DNA of 11,599 bases, taken from NCBI GenBank assembly GCA_005778315.1, contig SXOW01000334.1:1-11599 (forward strand), in the 5' to 3' direction. The position numbers were made by a program, and so were the translations under genes. Shown here in pieces: positions 1 to 6,116 of the stretch (positions are counted from its first letter, which is position 1; each line of letters starts with the position of its first letter). This stretch comes from Acidobacteriota bacterium. GTDB taxonomy: Bacteria; Acidobacteriota; Vicinamibacteria; Vicinamibacterales; UBA8438. The notes under the pieces are model-generated. The model did no database searches. It saw nothing but the letters and a program-made list of their open reading frames with translations, and was not told where the DNA came from.

Positions 1-551
1 AGCCGGCCGATCTCATCTCGGAAGGCGGCGAGCGTCATCGTCGGTATGGCCTCGGGGCTGACGGTGACCGGGGCTGCGATCTGACTCACGGCGGAGAACG
101 CGCGTCTGTTTGGCAGCGTGACATACTCGGTGCCGTCGGGCGCCACGTTGATCGGGAACCGTCCCTGGTTGTGGCCGACCACCGGGCTGATCGATCGGGT
201 GCCAGACACAAAAAGGACAGCCCGATCACCGATCTGGAAGGTCGGTACGCCAGAGACGTGCTGTTGCTCGTTGCCCACCGTACCGCCGAGAAACTCCAAC
301 GGCACAAGAATCCGGCCGATACCCTTGAAGGTCTCGGTGACCCGGAATGTCACGCGGGTCACGATGTTACGGTGCCCCGCGGTCGTCACCCACTCGGCTC
401 GCGAGTCGATCGCTTCTGCGACGACGATCGTGTCGGCTGCCGCCACCATCTCTTCGAAACTCATCGAGATGACCTGTGCTCCGGCCGAACCAGCCACCGC
501 CAGCATGCCGCAGAGGAGGAAGCCGATATGTCGCAGTTTCTGTCGGTACAT
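1..551 (-). CDS. Secreted hypothetical protein, C-terminus beyond left edge
   Basis: Reading the minus strand from the ATG at 551 gives 183 full codons with no stop before the edge, so the gene is partial. A ribosome binding site GGGAG lies at 560-564, eight bases before the ATG. The N-terminus MYRQKLRHIGFLLCGMLAVA is a typical signal peptide, with a likely cleavage A-G-A|Q at residues 25/26. The mature part begins with a segment of the 'MSFEEMVAAADTIVVAEAIDSRAEW' kind, followed by beta-strand-like stretches, a TFKG turn near residue 76 and 'FQIGDRAVLFVSG'. This resembles small secreted beta-rich proteins common in Acidobacteriota genomes; I know of no assigned function, and that family link is from memory. 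It is transcribed away from the citrate-transporter-like gene. Plus-strand reading frames over this stretch lack a start signal and look like shadows. Confidence 0.8.
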   Translation of the reverse strand, partial: MYRQKLRHIGFLLCGMLAVAGSAGAQVISMSFEEMVAAADTIVVAEAIDSRAEWVTTAGHRNIVTRVTFRVTETFKGIGRILVPLEFLGGTVGNEQQHVSGVPTFQIGDRAVLFVSGTRSISPVVGHNQGRFPINVAPDGTEYVTLPNRRAFSAVSQIAAPVTVSPEAIPTMTLAAFRDEIGR

Positions 552-559
552 GTGATTTG

Positions 560-564
560 CTCCC
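560..564 (-). promoter_or_regulatory. Ribosome binding site of the left-edge secreted protein
   Basis: GGGAG on the minus strand, eight bases before the ATG at 551. It settles this ATG as the start and supports the gene being on the minus strand. Confidence 0.7.
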
Positions 565-584
565 AAACACCTGAGTGCAATGCC

Positions 585-600
585 CGTGCCACGCGGCACG
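585..600. promoter_or_regulatory. Inverted repeat in divergent intergenic region
   Basis: CGTGCC-ACGC-GGCACG is a perfect 6-bp inverted repeat with a 4-base spacer. It lies in the 158-bp gap between two diverging genes (starts at 551 and 710). A separate 10-bp palindrome, ATGCTAGCAT, follows at 625-634. Either could be a regulator site or a leader hairpin. I see no convincing -35/-10 pair nearby, and short inverted repeats are frequent by chance in GC-rich DNA. Confidence 0.25.
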
Positions 601-709
601 ACGCGACCACCTGGATGCCACAGGATGCTAGCATGCCGCTGGCCCTTATGTTCGCGCGACCGTCGCCGACGCATCGAGGGTATCGTTGCGCTCAAGGTTG
701 CGCGCGAGA

Positions 710-2002
710 ATGTTGACCTTCTTCGGTGTCGTCGCCATCGCTACGCTGCTGCTCCTGGTCCTGTCCAGGGCGACGTCCGCCCTGATCGCGCTGGTTCTCG
801 TGCCGCTGGTCGCGGGTGTGCTGGCCGGCTTGGGGGCCGATGTCGGCGCGCACGCATTGGTCGGCATCCAGGGCGTCGCCGGCACCGCCGCGATGCTTGG
901 CTTCGCGGTGCTTTACTTTGGGCTCATGAATGACGCGGGGCTGTTCAGGCCCTTGATCGAGGGCATCCTGCGGGTGAGCGGTCGTGATCCCCGTCGCGTG
1001 GTGGTCGGGACGGCGGTGGTCGCCATGGTGACGCATCTGGACGGGGCTGGGGCGTCGACTTTTCTCATCACGATTCCGGCCCTCCTGCCGGTCTACGATC
1101 GGCTGCGGATCGACCGCGGGGTGCTGGCCACGACGGTGGCCTTGGCGGCCGGCACGATGAACATCTTGCCGTGGGCTGGTCCGACCCTCCGAGCAGCCAC
1201 CTCGCTGCAGGTCGAGGTCCTGACGCTGTTCGGCCCCCTCCTACCGTCAGTCGGCGCCGGGTTGCTCGGCGTGCTGGGGGTCGCGGTCTGGCTTGGTGGG
1301 CGCGAACGCCGCCGTGTGGCCGTCTTCGCGCAAGACGCGGAGCCATCGCCGGGCACCGACACCGCGGTGGCCGACGGCCGATCCAGGCCCAGGCTGCTGT
1401 TCAATGCCGGCCTGACGGTCGCCACGCTCGGGGCGTTGGCGTTCGAGTTGCTACCGCTGCCCGTCGTCTTCATGACCGGGTACGCCGTGGCGTTACTGGT
1501 CAACCATCCCCAGGCGACCGCGCAGCGCGAGCAGTTGACGCGGCACGGCAGCCAGGCGATGCAGATGGTCGCGCTCATTCTGGCGGCCGGTGTCTTCGCC
1601 GGCGTACTGCGCGAATCGGGGATGCTCGGGGCGATGGGGCAGAGCCTCGTCGCCACGTTGCCGGCTGGCCTCACAAGTCATCTCGCCGTGCCGATGGCCG
1701 TCCTCGCCATGCCCCTCAGCCTCGCGTTCGACCCTGACTCCTTCTACTTTGGGGTCCTGCCGGTGCTCGCTGGGGCCTCGGACGCCGCCGGCGTTCCCGG
1801 GGTGGAGGTGGCACGGGCCGCGCTGCTGGGCCAGATGACCACCGGTTTTCCCGTGAGCCCGCTCACACCGTCCACGTTTCTGCTCACCGGCTTGAGCGGG
1901 GTCGATCTGGGAGACCACCAGCGCAAGACGATTCCTCTGGCCTTCGGCATTACGATCCTGATGAGCCTGACGGCCCTGCTCACCGGAGCCTTTCGCTGGT
2001 GA
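710..2002 (+). CDS. CitMHS-family citrate/divalent-metal:proton symporter
   Basis: A 430-aa polytopic inner-membrane protein with about 11-12 hydrophobic segments. Family-typical stretches of the CitMHS group (TC 2.A.11) are visible: 'SALIALVLVPLVAGVLAG' (23-40), 'LYFGLMNDAGLF' (68-79), 'THLDGAGASTFLIT' (108-121), 'GTMNILPWAGPTLRAA' (148-163), then 'FDPDSFYFGVLPVL' and 'TGFPVSPLTPSTFLL' towards the end. Characterised members (Bacillus CitM/CitH) take up citrate complexed with divalent cations together with protons; the exact substrate here cannot be read. I chose ATG 710 because the protein then begins MLTFFG, in register with the family start. In-frame TTG codons at 686 and 698 lie upstream, and GAGGG at 676-680 could serve the TTG at 686, so an 8-aa extension is possible. 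It leads a likely operon with the next gene, 21 bases downstream. Confidence 0.88.
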   Translation: MLTFFGVVAIATLLLLVLSRATSALIALVLVPLVAGVLAGLGADVGAHALVGIQGVAGTAAMLGFAVLYFGLMNDAGLFRPLIEGILRVSGRDPRRVVVGTAVVAMVTHLDGAGASTFLITIPALLPVYDRLRIDRGVLATTVALAAGTMNILPWAGPTLRAATSLQVEVLTLFGPLLPSVGAGLLGVLGVAVWLGGRERRRVAVFAQDAEPSPGTDTAVADGRSRPRLLFNAGLTVATLGALAFELLPLPVVFMTGYAVALLVNHPQATAQREQLTRHGSQAMQMVALILAAGVFAGVLRESGMLGAMGQSLVATLPAGLTSHLAVPMAVLAMPLSLAFDPDSFYFGVLPVLAGASDAAGVPGVEVARAALLGQMTTGFPVSPLTPSTFLLTGLSGVDLGDHQRKTIPLAFGITILMSLTALLTGAFRW

Positions 2003-2013
2003 GCGGCCACACC

Positions 2014-2017
2014 GGAG
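2014..2017 (+). promoter_or_regulatory. Ribosome binding site of the 358-aa gene
   Basis: GGAG six bases before ATG 2024, placed inside the 21-base gap after the transporter stop. It supports the start and suggests co-transcription. Confidence 0.6.
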
Positions 2018-2023
2018 AATGCC

Positions 2024-3100
2024 ATGGAAAGCCACACGGTTCGGGGCTACAAGGCCGCGGAGAACCTCTATCACCGCTACCTCACGGGGCTGATCCTTCG
2101 CACGGTCGTGTGGCGCGGCGCCGCCGATGCGACTGAGCTCGTGTTTCGGCTGTTTCGTCGGCAGCAGCAAGCGACGTTGTTGCCGGGGTTGAAGAAACTG
2201 GGACTCGAGGGCCTTCCGGACGCCGTGGCGTGTGCGCAATACCACTACCTGTCCAACTACCTGGGGAACGTGGGGGTGCAATACGGATACGAGAGCGACC
2301 GCAAAGCGTGGGTCCGCTATCCGCCACCACGATGGATCTGGGATGGCACTGCGATTTGCGGGATCCCGACCCAGGTCTCACAAGCGATGCTGCGGGGGTG
2401 GCACGCGCACAACGGTGTGACCTTGGGGAACCCGCGCCTGGGTTTTGTGTGCACGATGCAGACGACCGATGGTCAGCCTGGCCTGGAAGGCTACTTCTAC
2501 GAGTATGACCATGATTTGGCGCCGGACGAGCGGCTGCGTCTGGCACCGGAGGAAGAGTCGCCCGAATTCGACCTCGCCGGGATGCCGGTTCTGGACGTGA
2601 CCGACTGGCCCCAGGAGCGCCGACACCGAGCGCTTCGGAACTACACGATGCAGTATGTCCGGAACCTTCTGCCAGAGATGGTCACGCTCTTTGGGCCGGA
2701 GGCGGCGGCGAACCTCGGGCGCGCAACAGCACGGCTGATTGGCATGCAGTACTACGCCGAGACGGCGGCGCTCCTGAATATCAACGAATCAGGCGCGGCG
2801 GGTTTCGGGGCGTACATGGTCGGCCTGGGCGCTGGACAAGACGACGACATGCGTGTCGAGGTCGCAGGCCACGACGTGGTCGTGTGCCAGCGGACGTGGC
2901 GACTCATGCGCGATGCCGGCCCGCTCTCGCCGAGTATCTTCGAGGCGCTCAACGGTTTGTGGGAGGGAGCCCTCGCGGTCCACGACCGCTTCCTATCCCT
3001 TGAGGTCACCAAGCGGTTGGACCGCGGCGACGACTGTTTCGAGTGGCACATCGGCCGGCGCACGCGGGACTCGGCTTCGAGCCCCGTGACGGTGGGGTAA
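2024..3100 (+). CDS. Conserved hypothetical protein, possibly tandem ATC-hydrolase/DUF6125-like
   Basis: A 358-aa protein without signal peptide or clear membrane segments, so probably cytoplasmic. It has a good GGAG site and ATG start. The region at about 207-345 ('YTMQYVRNLLPEMVTLFGPEAAANL', then 'MRVEVAGHDVVVCQRTWRLM', ending 'DDCFEWHIGRR') has the layout of the L-2-amino-thiazoline-4-carboxylate hydrolase-like/DUF6125 group: a helical part with an LFG(x)E motif followed by a strand-rich end with a late Cys. The first half (about 52-163) shows a similar order: 'LPGLKKLGLE', helices, 'GVQYGYESDRKAWVRYPPPRWI', a Trp-containing helix, then strands ending in 'EGYF'. I therefore suspect two diverged copies of one domain. 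Both the family assignment and the duplication are judged by eye. It sits between a citrate-type transporter and a dead PQQ dehydrogenase, which does not define a substrate. Confidence 0.78.
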   Translation: MESHTVRGYKAAENLYHRYLTGLILRTVVWRGAADATELVFRLFRRQQQATLLPGLKKLGLEGLPDAVACAQYHYLSNYLGNVGVQYGYESDRKAWVRYPPPRWIWDGTAICGIPTQVSQAMLRGWHAHNGVTLGNPRLGFVCTMQTTDGQPGLEGYFYEYDHDLAPDERLRLAPEEESPEFDLAGMPVLDVTDWPQERRHRALRNYTMQYVRNLLPEMVTLFGPEAAANLGRATARLIGMQYYAETAALLNINESGAAGFGAYMVGLGAGQDDDMRVEVAGHDVVVCQRTWRLMRDAGPLSPSIFEALNGLWEGALAVHDRFLSLEVTKRLDRGDDCFEWHIGRRTRDSASSPVTVG

Positions 3101-3110
3101 TGTAGGCCTG

Positions 3111-3115
3111 GGAGG
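3111..3115 (+). promoter_or_regulatory. Preserved ribosome binding site of the PQQ dehydrogenase remnant
   Basis: GGAGG five bases before ATG 3121, a strong site that remains although the gene behind it is degraded. The remnant may therefore still be translated. Confidence 0.6.
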
Positions 3116-3120
3116 ACGAC

Positions 3121-3432
3121 ATGGATCGCACCGCACCGAGCTGTCCGCTGCTTGGCGTGACCACGTTGCCGGCGTGCACGCTGACCGGTCCGGCCGCGCA
3201 TGCGCAACCCCCCCTCGGCGAGTGGCGAGCCTTTGCGGCCGATCACGCCAGCACCAAGTACTCGGGGCTCGACACGAATGTCTGGTCCTGGATGAGCTGC
3301 GACGAAGAGCTCGGCTACGTGTATCTGCCACTCGGCACGCCGAGCGATGCTTGGTATGGCGGTCACCGACTGGGCGACAACCTGTTTGCCGAGAGCCTGG
3401 TGGCGCTAGACGCCTATGCCCTGCCGGACTAA
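3121..3432 (+). pseudogene. Remnant of PQQ-dependent (quinoprotein) dehydrogenase
   Basis: This 103-codon frame joins two pieces of a large secreted PQQ-dependent dehydrogenase (COG4993-like propeller, normally about 600-700 aa). After a poor signal-peptide-like start ending in HAQPP comes 'GEWRAFAADHASTKYSGLD' (33-51), the N-terminal motif just after the signal peptide in this family. It runs straight into 'TNVWSWMSCDEELGYVYLPL' (52-71) and 'YGGHRLGDNLFAESLVALDA' (79-98), which in intact members lies roughly 200 residues further on. The frame then stops after 'YALPD', without the 'TG…VWHFQ…HHGLWDYD' section that normally follows. An in-frame internal deletion plus loss of the whole C-terminal half is the simplest reading. 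Start and ribosome site are intact, and it lies 20 bases after the preceding gene, so it was probably the third gene of that operon. It cannot form a full propeller or catalyse PQQ chemistry. Confidence 0.8.
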
Positions 3433-3481
3433 CCTTGAGGGGGCTGGCGCGTCCGGATGGAACCGGCCACGACGCCCGGCG

Positions 3482-3510
3482 CCACGCGGGTCACGATGCG
3501 CGACGCGTGG
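3482..3510. terminator. Possible hairpin between convergent genes
   Basis: CCACGCG (3482-3488) and CGCGTGG (3504-3510) form a perfect 7-bp stem around a 15-base loop. It lies in the 99-base gap between the PQQ dehydrogenase remnant and the convergent patatin gene. There is no T-tract on either side, so a classical intrinsic terminator is not shown. The rest of the gap holds nothing I recognise. Confidence 0.25.
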
Positions 3511-3531
3511 TACCCGACATGGCTGCCCGTG

Positions 3532-4308
3532 TCACCGCGAGACACGCCAGCTCGCGATCCGTTCCAGCGCCGCAGCCGTCACCGCGGCCTCTCCCGCCGC
3601 AACCGCTTTCGACAAAGACTCGCGCGGCGCGCGGAGCGCGGTCGTGTCCTCGAGCCGCGGCCGGAGATAGACGAGATCGTCGGCGGATTCCGGGGAAGCC
3701 CCGCGGCTGCGGCAGTCTGAGGCGATCACATGGGTCGCCCCCAGGACCTGCTCCCTCGCGAATCCAATGGGCAACGCGTCGCTCACGCCGCCGTCCGTGC
3801 ACTGACACAGCGTGCCGTCGATGTTCAGGGGATGGACGGGAAACATATTGGGGATGGACGCACTGGTCGCGATAGCGGGATACAGCCCCACACCGTGCTC
3901 CGACCCGGTGGCGAAGTAGCGCGGACAGTCGTGCGTGATGTCGTGACAGACGATGCCGATCGCCGACACGCCGTGGTGCAGGGTATCGAACCGGCTGTCC
4001 TCGAGCTGGCGCAGTCGACGCGGGATGATGCCGGCGAACATCCGCCCCACGGGTTGGAGCCAGGGGGGCAGCCGGAGCGAGACGCTGTGCGCCACGAGAT
4101 GGCGCCCTTTGAAGACATCCGCGTCGGCCAGCAGTTCGTCGATGGTCAATCCAACGCCGGCGTAGTACCCGGCCACGATGGCGCCGGCGCTGACACCGAC
4201 GATGATGTCGATCGGCACGTCAGCCGCGGCGAGCCGGCGCAGCACACCCAGATGAGCGGCGCCGCGCAGGCCGCCGGCGGACAACACCAGAGCGATTCGA
4301 GGTCGCAT
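3532..4308 (-). CDS. Patatin-like phospholipase
   Basis: A 258-aa serine hydrolase of the patatin/RssA type, predicted to cleave acyl chains from phospholipids or other lipids with a Ser-Asp dyad. The oxyanion-hole glycine-rich loop 'SAGGLRGAAHLGVL' is at 10-23, the nucleophile elbow G-V-S-A-G puts the serine at residue 40, the family block 'ATSASIPNMFPV' is at 147-158, and the catalytic aspartate is D172 in the D-G-G motif. There is no signal peptide and no obvious membrane anchor, so it is probably cytoplasmic or peripherally membrane-bound. Length fits the small bacterial patatins. The ATG lies 8 bases after the stop of the yqeY-like gene with no strong ribosome site of its own, which suggests translational coupling. 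The physiological substrate cannot be told from sequence. Confidence 0.9.
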   Translation of the reverse strand: MRPRIALVLSAGGLRGAAHLGVLRRLAAADVPIDIIVGVSAGAIVAGYYAGVGLTIDELLADADVFKGRHLVAHSVSLRLPPWLQPVGRMFAGIIPRRLRQLEDSRFDTLHHGVSAIGIVCHDITHDCPRYFATGSEHGVGLYPAIATSASIPNMFPVHPLNIDGTLCQCTDGGVSDALPIGFAREQVLGATHVIASDCRSRGASPESADDLVYLRPRLEDTTALRAPRESLSKAVAAGEAAVTAAALERIASWRVSR

Positions 4309-4316
4309 GCCCGGCG

Positions 4317-4769
4317 CTACCCGAGCCGGGCCTTCACCAGACGACTCGCCGTCGCGCCATCGATGTCGGAGTGGGCCTTCCTCAAGTAGCCCATGACCTG
4401 GCCCATCGCCTTCATGTCGGCGGCGCCGGTTGCCTGAATGGCGGCGTCGACCAGCGCGGCCAACTCGTCCTCCGAGCGCGTCTTGGGGAGCCAGCGTCCG
4501 AGGTAGTCCACCTCGTATCGCAGCTTGTCGGCCGCCTCCGAATCGCCCCGGCCCACGCGCTCGTACTCCGGCAGCGCCTTGCTCATCTTCTTGGCGTAGC
4601 TACCGATCACGGTGCGATAGAGCGCGTCGTCCTCCTCGCCAGTGAATCCGGGCGCCTTCAGCGCGCGCGCCACGTCGGTGACGATCTGGCGGACCACGTC
4701 GGCGCGGTTCCGATCATGGGTCCGCATGGCATCCTGCAACTCGTGCTTCAGTTCCTCTTTGATACTCAC
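4317..4769 (-). CDS. yqeY: YqeY-like GatB-tail domain protein
   Basis: 150 aa from a GTG start at 4769, matching the roughly 150-aa YqeY family. These proteins are all-helical and resemble the C-terminal tRNA-binding tail of the GatB subunit of Asp/Glu-tRNA amidotransferase; the true role of free-standing YqeY is unclear. The start 'VSIKEELKHELQDAMRTHDR' aligns with the usual MSLKEQL…AMKAKD opening. Downstream, 'YAKKMSKALPEYERVGRGD', 'YLGRWLPK' and the end 'MGQVMGYLRKAHSDIDGATASRLVK' fit the family. An in-frame ATG at 4835 would add 22 residues (MALKTVALNWTSTSV…) that do not fit the family and would overlap an 11-bp direct repeat in the promoter region, so I rejected it. A purine stretch AGAGA (4774-4778) lies just before the GTG. 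It is the first gene of a two-gene unit with the patatin. Confidence 0.88.
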   Translation of the reverse strand: MSIKEELKHELQDAMRTHDRNRADVVRQIVTDVARALKAPGFTGEEDDALYRTVIGSYAKKMSKALPEYERVGRGDSEAADKLRYEVDYLGRWLPKTRSEDELAALVDAAIQATGAADMKAMGQVMGYLRKAHSDIDGATASRLVKARLG

Positions 4770-4809
4770 GCTGTCTCTTTCTAGCGACCACACGGACGTG
4801 GACGTCCAG

Positions 4810-4835
4810 TTCAATGCCACGGTTTTCAATGCCAC
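4810..4835. repeat. 11-bp direct repeat in divergent promoter region
   Basis: TTCAATGCCAC occurs exactly at 4810-4820 and again at 4825-4835, a 15-bp period, inside the 163-bp gap between the yqeY-like gene and the plus-strand membrane operon. An 8-bp palindrome GGACGTCC at 4800-4807 abuts it. Tandem exact copies at such spacing are common for regulator binding sites; which gene they control is unknown. Confidence 0.5.
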
Positions 4836-4839
4836 CCGT

Positions 4840-4868
4840 TCGACACGGCAGCTGCTCCGGACGATAGC
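4840..4868 (+). promoter_or_regulatory. Possible sigma70-type promoter of the membrane operon
   Basis: TCGACA (4840-4845, five of six to the -35 consensus) and GATAGC (4863-4868, three of six to the -10) are 17 bases apart, 65 bases before the GTG at 4933. It lies immediately after the direct repeat. The -10 match is weak, so this is a guess. Confidence 0.25.
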
Positions 4869-4916
4869 AGATTCTGCGGGTCCCCGGCCGGTCCGCGCCG
4901 TCTGCCTGTATCATCA

Positions 4917-4926
4917 GGAGCGAGGA
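4917..4926 (+). promoter_or_regulatory. Ribosome binding site deciding the GTG start at 4933
   Basis: GGAG (4917-4920) is followed by GAGGA (4922-4926), the latter six bases before GTG 4933. The open frame runs back to 4642, but the upstream part overlaps the divergent yqeY gene and has no membrane-protein character. Confidence 0.55.
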
Positions 4927-4932
4927 TCGCCC

Positions 4933-6114
4933 GTGACCACCATCGCCCCAGCGACGTCCGTCGATCTGCCATCCAGCGAGCGCACGGCCGCCGCGCCGGT
5001 CGCGGTTCCGTGGTTTCTCTGGGCGGTCGCCTTCGCGTCCACCAGCGTCATGGTGGGGATCATCTGGGACATCTCTTGGCATCGCACCATTGGTCGGGAC
5101 ACGTTCTGGACACCGGCGCATCTGGCCATCTATCTGGGTGGGGCGGTGGCCGGACTGTCGTGCGGATGGCTCGTCTTGCAGACCACGTTCGGCGGGTCGG
5201 TCCGCGACAGAGCCGCCGGCGTCAGCTTTTGGGGGTTTCGCGGGCCCTTGGGCGCCTGGGTCTGTATCTGGGGCTCGCTCGCGATGATTACATCGGGGCC
5301 GCTGGACGACTGGTGGCACAACGCCTACGGGCTGGATGTCAAGATCCTGAGCCCTCCGCACGCGGTGTTGGCGGCCGGCATCCTGTCCATCCAGATCGGC
5401 GCAATGCTGATGGCGCTGGCCCAGCAGAATAACGCCCGCCGCGGCGACCGCGGAAGCGAGCTGCCGTTCGTGTACGCCGGCGGCGTGTTCATCGTGATGC
5501 TGGCGACGCTGGTCACCCAGGAGATCGCGTTCGCCAACGCCCAGCATGGCAACACCTTCTTTATCGTGTCGGGGGTCATGTTCCCGATCGTGCTGGTCGG
5601 CCTGGCTCGCGCCGCCCGGGGGCCGTGGGGCGCAACGACTGCCGCGGGCGTGTACATGGGCGTCACCATGATCATGATCTGGATCCTGCAGCTCTTCCCG
5701 GCCCAACCGATGCTCGCGCCGATCCTCCGACAGGTCGATCGCATGGTGCCTCCCCCGTTTCCGCTGTTGCTGGTGGTGGCTGGTCTGGTGATCGACCTGG
5801 TGATCCGGCGGCTGCCGGCTGACGCTCGATGGGTCCGCCAGTCGGCGACGGCCGTTGGGGCCGGGCTGGCAGGGTTGGTCCTGTTCGGGATCGTCCAGTG
5901 GTACTTCGCCGAATTCCTGTTGTCGCCCGCCGCCCGTAACGTCTTCTTCGCGGCAGACCAGTGGGACTACAACTCCAGGCCCGGTGCCTGGCAGTACGAG
6001 TTCCGAACCGCGCCAGCGACATGGGGTGGACTGGGACTGGCGGCCGCCATCACCGCGGGCAGTTCGCTTGGTGGGCTGGTCTGGGGCAACTGGATGCGAC
6101 GGGTCCGGAGATAG
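4933..6114 (+). CDS. Uncharacterised 10-TM membrane protein with repeated DxxWH…PxH motif
   Basis: From GTG 4933 the product is 393 aa, with about 21 polar residues and then about ten hydrophobic helices. I recognise no named family. Two similar segments stand out: 'WDISWHRTIGRDTFWTPAH' (45-63) and 'LDDWWHNAYGLDVKILSPPH' (124-143). Both read D-x-x-W-H-x3-G-x-D, then P-x-H or P-P-H, giving H50/H63 and H129/H143. Each pair sits between hydrophobic helices, which would place four histidines and nearby acids close to one membrane face. This looks like a metal- or cofactor-binding arrangement. Other conserved-looking stretches are 'WGFRGPLGAWVCIWG' (100-114) and 'FFAADQWDYNSRPGAWQYEF' near residue 340. 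The stop is two bases before the GTG of the next gene, so the two are surely co-expressed. A transporter, a redox enzyme or an assembly factor are all possible. Confidence 0.82.
   Translation: MTTIAPATSVDLPSSERTAAAPVAVPWFLWAVAFASTSVMVGIIWDISWHRTIGRDTFWTPAHLAIYLGGAVAGLSCGWLVLQTTFGGSVRDRAAGVSFWGFRGPLGAWVCIWGSLAMITSGPLDDWWHNAYGLDVKILSPPHAVLAAGILSIQIGAMLMALAQQNNARRGDRGSELPFVYAGGVFIVMLATLVTQEIAFANAQHGNTFFIVSGVMFPIVLVGLARAARGPWGATTAAGVYMGVTMIMIWILQLFPAQPMLAPILRQVDRMVPPPFPLLLVVAGLVIDLVIRRLPADARWVRQSATAVGAGLAGLVLFGIVQWYFAEFLLSPAARNVFFAADQWDYNSRPGAWQYEFRTAPATWGGLGLAAAITAGSSLGGLVWGNWMRRVRR
6107..6110 (+). promoter_or_regulatory. Ribosome binding site deciding the GTG start at 6117
   Basis: GGAG lies inside the last codons of the preceding gene, six bases before GTG 6117. 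The open frame extends back to 5961, but that part overlaps the membrane protein gene; the GTG gives a clean signal peptide. Confidence 0.65.
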
Positions 6115-6116
6115 AC

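Noticed and set aside
118..716. Plus-strand open frames of 145 and 181 codons near the left edge
   Set aside because: The minus-strand reading has a ribosome site, signal peptide and sensible composition; the plus-strand products do not.
1493..2281. 262-codon minus-strand open frame
   Set aside because: Lies opposite the CitMHS transporter gene; low-complexity Arg/His/Gln-rich product with no motif, a frame shadow of GC-rich coding DNA.
3457..3720. Plus-strand frame after the PQQ remnant as a further dehydrogenase fragment
   Set aside because: I could find no propeller or PQQ motif in it; most of it overlaps the end of the patatin gene.
3174..4389. Two plus-strand open frames of 233 and 219 codons
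   Set aside because: They overlap the PQQ remnant in another frame and the patatin/yqeY genes on the opposite strand; Arg-rich products with no motifs.
4642..4932. 97-codon N-terminal extension of the 10-TM protein
   Set aside because: Overlaps divergent yqeY and the promoter region; GTG 4933 has a good ribosome site and precedes the first hydrophobic helix.
4714..5706. 330-codon minus-strand open frame
   Set aside because: Antisense to the 10-TM protein gene and yqeY promoter region; Arg/Asp/His-rich product without a recognisable motif.
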